Of a stretch of 64,000 nt of DNA, positions 62,934 to 64,000 are shown one piece after another. Source of the DNA: Flavobacterium sp. CF108 (GTDB lineage Bacteria; Bacteroidota; Bacteroidia; Flavobacteriales; Flavobacteriaceae); NCBI RefSeq assembly GCF_900129795.1, contig NZ_FQWW01000001.1:1116001-1180000 (forward strand). Direction: 5' to 3'. Made by a program: the position numbers and the translations under genes. The notes below the pieces were generated by a model, which had not been told where the DNA came from, did not search any database, and worked only from the letters and a program-made list of their open reading frames with translations. Position 1 is the stretch's first letter; each line of letters opens with the position of its first letter.

Positions 62934-62940
62934 TTTTTTA

Positions 62941-63049
62941 AAGGTACTGAGGTTCTGAGGTACAAAGGTGCAAAGGTTTTTCTGCTGTCGCAAAAAAATA
63001 GCCACGAATTCACGAATTTACTCCAAAAAATTCACGAACTCATGGCTAA
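62941..63049. repeat. GGTACTGAGG and GCCACGAATTCACGAATTT repeats
   Basis: GGTACTGAGGTTCTGAGGTA and CAAAGGTGCAAAGG (62943-62977) are followed by AGCCACGAATTCACGAATTT and its complement AAATTCACGAACTCATGGCT at 62999-63049. These are two of the dispersed repeat classes side by side, in the leader of the GreA-like gene. Confidence 0.7.
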
Positions 63050-63113
63050 AAAAAAGGCACTTTTTATACTTTATATACTCTTTTGTCCCTTAATGTCTTT
63101 GCGTTAAAATCTC

Positions 63114-64000
63114 TTAAAAATCAAATTTATAATTTCCTCCTACTAAAACCTGGAATCCCTGAACAGGATAATTCAGCCATCTTTCGTAAGCTTGGTTTCC
63201 GATATTATTTAATTTTAAGAAGAAAGTTAAACGCTCATTATATTTATATCCTAAATGCGCATTGGCATCAAAATAACTTTTTAAAGTCGTAATTACAGGA
63301 TCTGTTCCAAAAGTTAGATTGGTCTGCATGTCTTTACGTTCTCCAACATAAAACACATTTAAACCTGCATACCATTGTTCTGTAATATTTACATCAAGAT
63401 TCGAACTCAATTTCATTGAAGGTAAATTCCACGCTTCAACTCCATCTGTTTTGTAACTATTGAAAGTTCCGTTAATTCCAAAAGAAACATTCTTAGAAAA
63501 ATCAGCTTTTAATTCTCCGTAGAAACGGAAAGTTCTGATATCGTCATAAACTACACTAAATGAATTTCCGAAACCATAATTTTGGTTCGAGAAATCTTCT
63601 GTATAATCGTTGCTTTTAAACAACGCTTTATCTTTTTCATTCAAATAAGAACCAGTTACGTTATAGCTCACATTATTAGCCAGTTTTCCTTTTAAACCTG
63701 CAAAAACTGTATATTGATTACTAGTTGGTCTCATATTTAAAGTTGGAGACAAAAACGGATTTTCGGTTACAAAATCGGCATATGAATTTTGGTTTAAACT
63801 CCCGTTAACTCCGGTATAGAAAATCATTAAATCACCAACCAATTTGTATGAAGCATTTACTTTTGGATAGATATAAAATTTGTTTCCGCTGTTTTCAGAG
63901 TCCAAAGCATAAAATAAACCAGCACCTAATTCTAATGTCCAGTCGTTTTCATTAACCACAAAACTCGGTTCAATTCCGAAGTTTGTCAAACTGTATTTTA
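63114..64000 (-). CDS. TonB-dependent receptor-like outer-membrane protein, C-terminal part (partial)
   Basis: The frame is open to the window edge, so only the C-terminal 295 or so residues are seen. They form the alternating strands of an outer-membrane beta-barrel: WTLELGAGLFYALDSENSGN, SSNLDVNITEQWYAGLNVFY and FDANAHLGYKYNERLTFFLK. The chain ends PVQGFQVLVGGNYKFDF with a terminal aromatic after a Gly-Phe-x-Val strand. The LNNIGNQAYERWLNYP motif before the last strands is typical of TonB-dependent receptors. The ATG at 63989 is internal and not the start. Plug and signal peptide lie outside the window. Confidence 0.85.
   Translation of the reverse strand, partial: KYSLTNFGIEPSFVVNENDWTLELGAGLFYALDSENSGNKFYIYPKVNASYKLVGDLMIFYTGVNGSLNQNSYADFVTENPFLSPTLNMRPTSNQYTVFAGLKGKLANNVSYNVTGSYLNEKDKALFKSNDYTEDFSNQNYGFGNSFSVVYDDIRTFRFYGELKADFSKNVSFGINGTFNSYKTDGVEAWNLPSMKLSSNLDVNITEQWYAGLNVFYVGERKDMQTNLTFGTDPVITTLKSYFDANAHLGYKYNERLTFFLKLNNIGNQAYERWLNYPVQGFQVLVGGNYKFDF

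Noticed and set aside
63114..63989. Complete 291-residue barrel protein starting at 63989
   Set aside because: The frame stays open to the window edge and the sequence at that ATG is mid-barrel, so the gene is only partly visible.

Overview
The window looks like a chromosomal segment of a Flavobacterium-like member of the Bacteroidota. It is AT-rich by eye. Promoter-like sites follow the Bacteroidota pattern (TTG, about 19-20 nt, TAnnTTTG), and most starts lack a Shine-Dalgarno sequence. The gene set is also typical: a PorP/SprF protein beside a gliding-motility type B CTD protein (type IX secretion), fused SecDF, and paired TonB-dependent receptors. Most intergenic gaps hold REP-like palindromes or short-period degenerate repeats. 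No rRNA, tRNA, CRISPR array, integrase or transposase gene was found.

Layout. 0-1.4 kb: four small genes for membrane or envelope-stress-type proteins (DUF5670-like end, YtxH, holin-like, coiled-coil membrane protein). 1.5-4.3 kb: a DUF5723 outer-membrane-type protein and prfA on the minus strand. 4.6-12.3 kb: an accessory-looking stretch of small orphan genes: a two-gene unit, a HARE-HTH protein, a lipoprotein between two copies of a duplicated repeat element, DUF6157, a Pmp3/YqaE protein, a frameshifted DUF5995 gene, a GreA/Rnk-like protein and a START-like protein. 12.6-15.8 kb: a tight three-gene operon of a membrane coiled-coil protein, a P-loop GTPase and a tail-anchored coiled-coil protein. 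This is the best candidate here for an undescribed system. 15.9-20.9 kb: topB, two lipoproteins and an MFS transporter.

21-29 kb: two TonB-dependent receptors flank a DUF4198 protein, each with a recognisable promoter, which suggests metal or metallophore uptake. An APC permease and a GyrI-like protein follow. 29-40.6 kb (mostly minus strand): valS, a DUF1573 protein, a lipoprotein, a type IX module (OmpA/PD40 protein, PorP/SprF, giant type B CTD protein) and an aspartic protease with a PDZ domain. 40.7-46.8 kb: aminotransferase, folE, a four-helix-bundle gene framed by repeats, cysS, yidD, lgt and a PagL-like gene.

46.8-60 kb (minus strand): core genes secDF, mdh, gyrB and an M16 peptidase, then two adjacent asparagine-synthetase paralogues. 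One paralogue has lost the glutaminase nucleophile. 60-64 kb: an unknown exported protein, a remnant of a duplicated gene end beside a four-unit palindromic repeat, the intact GreA-like gene, and the 3' part of a TonB-dependent receptor cut by the window edge.

The observations most worth a second look are the GTPase trio with its dyad sequence, the Cys-to-Ser AsnB paralogue, the repeat-associated gene-end duplication at 62.1-62.6 kb, and the repeats that touch or enter coding sequence (valS, the DUF5723 stop codon, the four-helix-bundle cassette).
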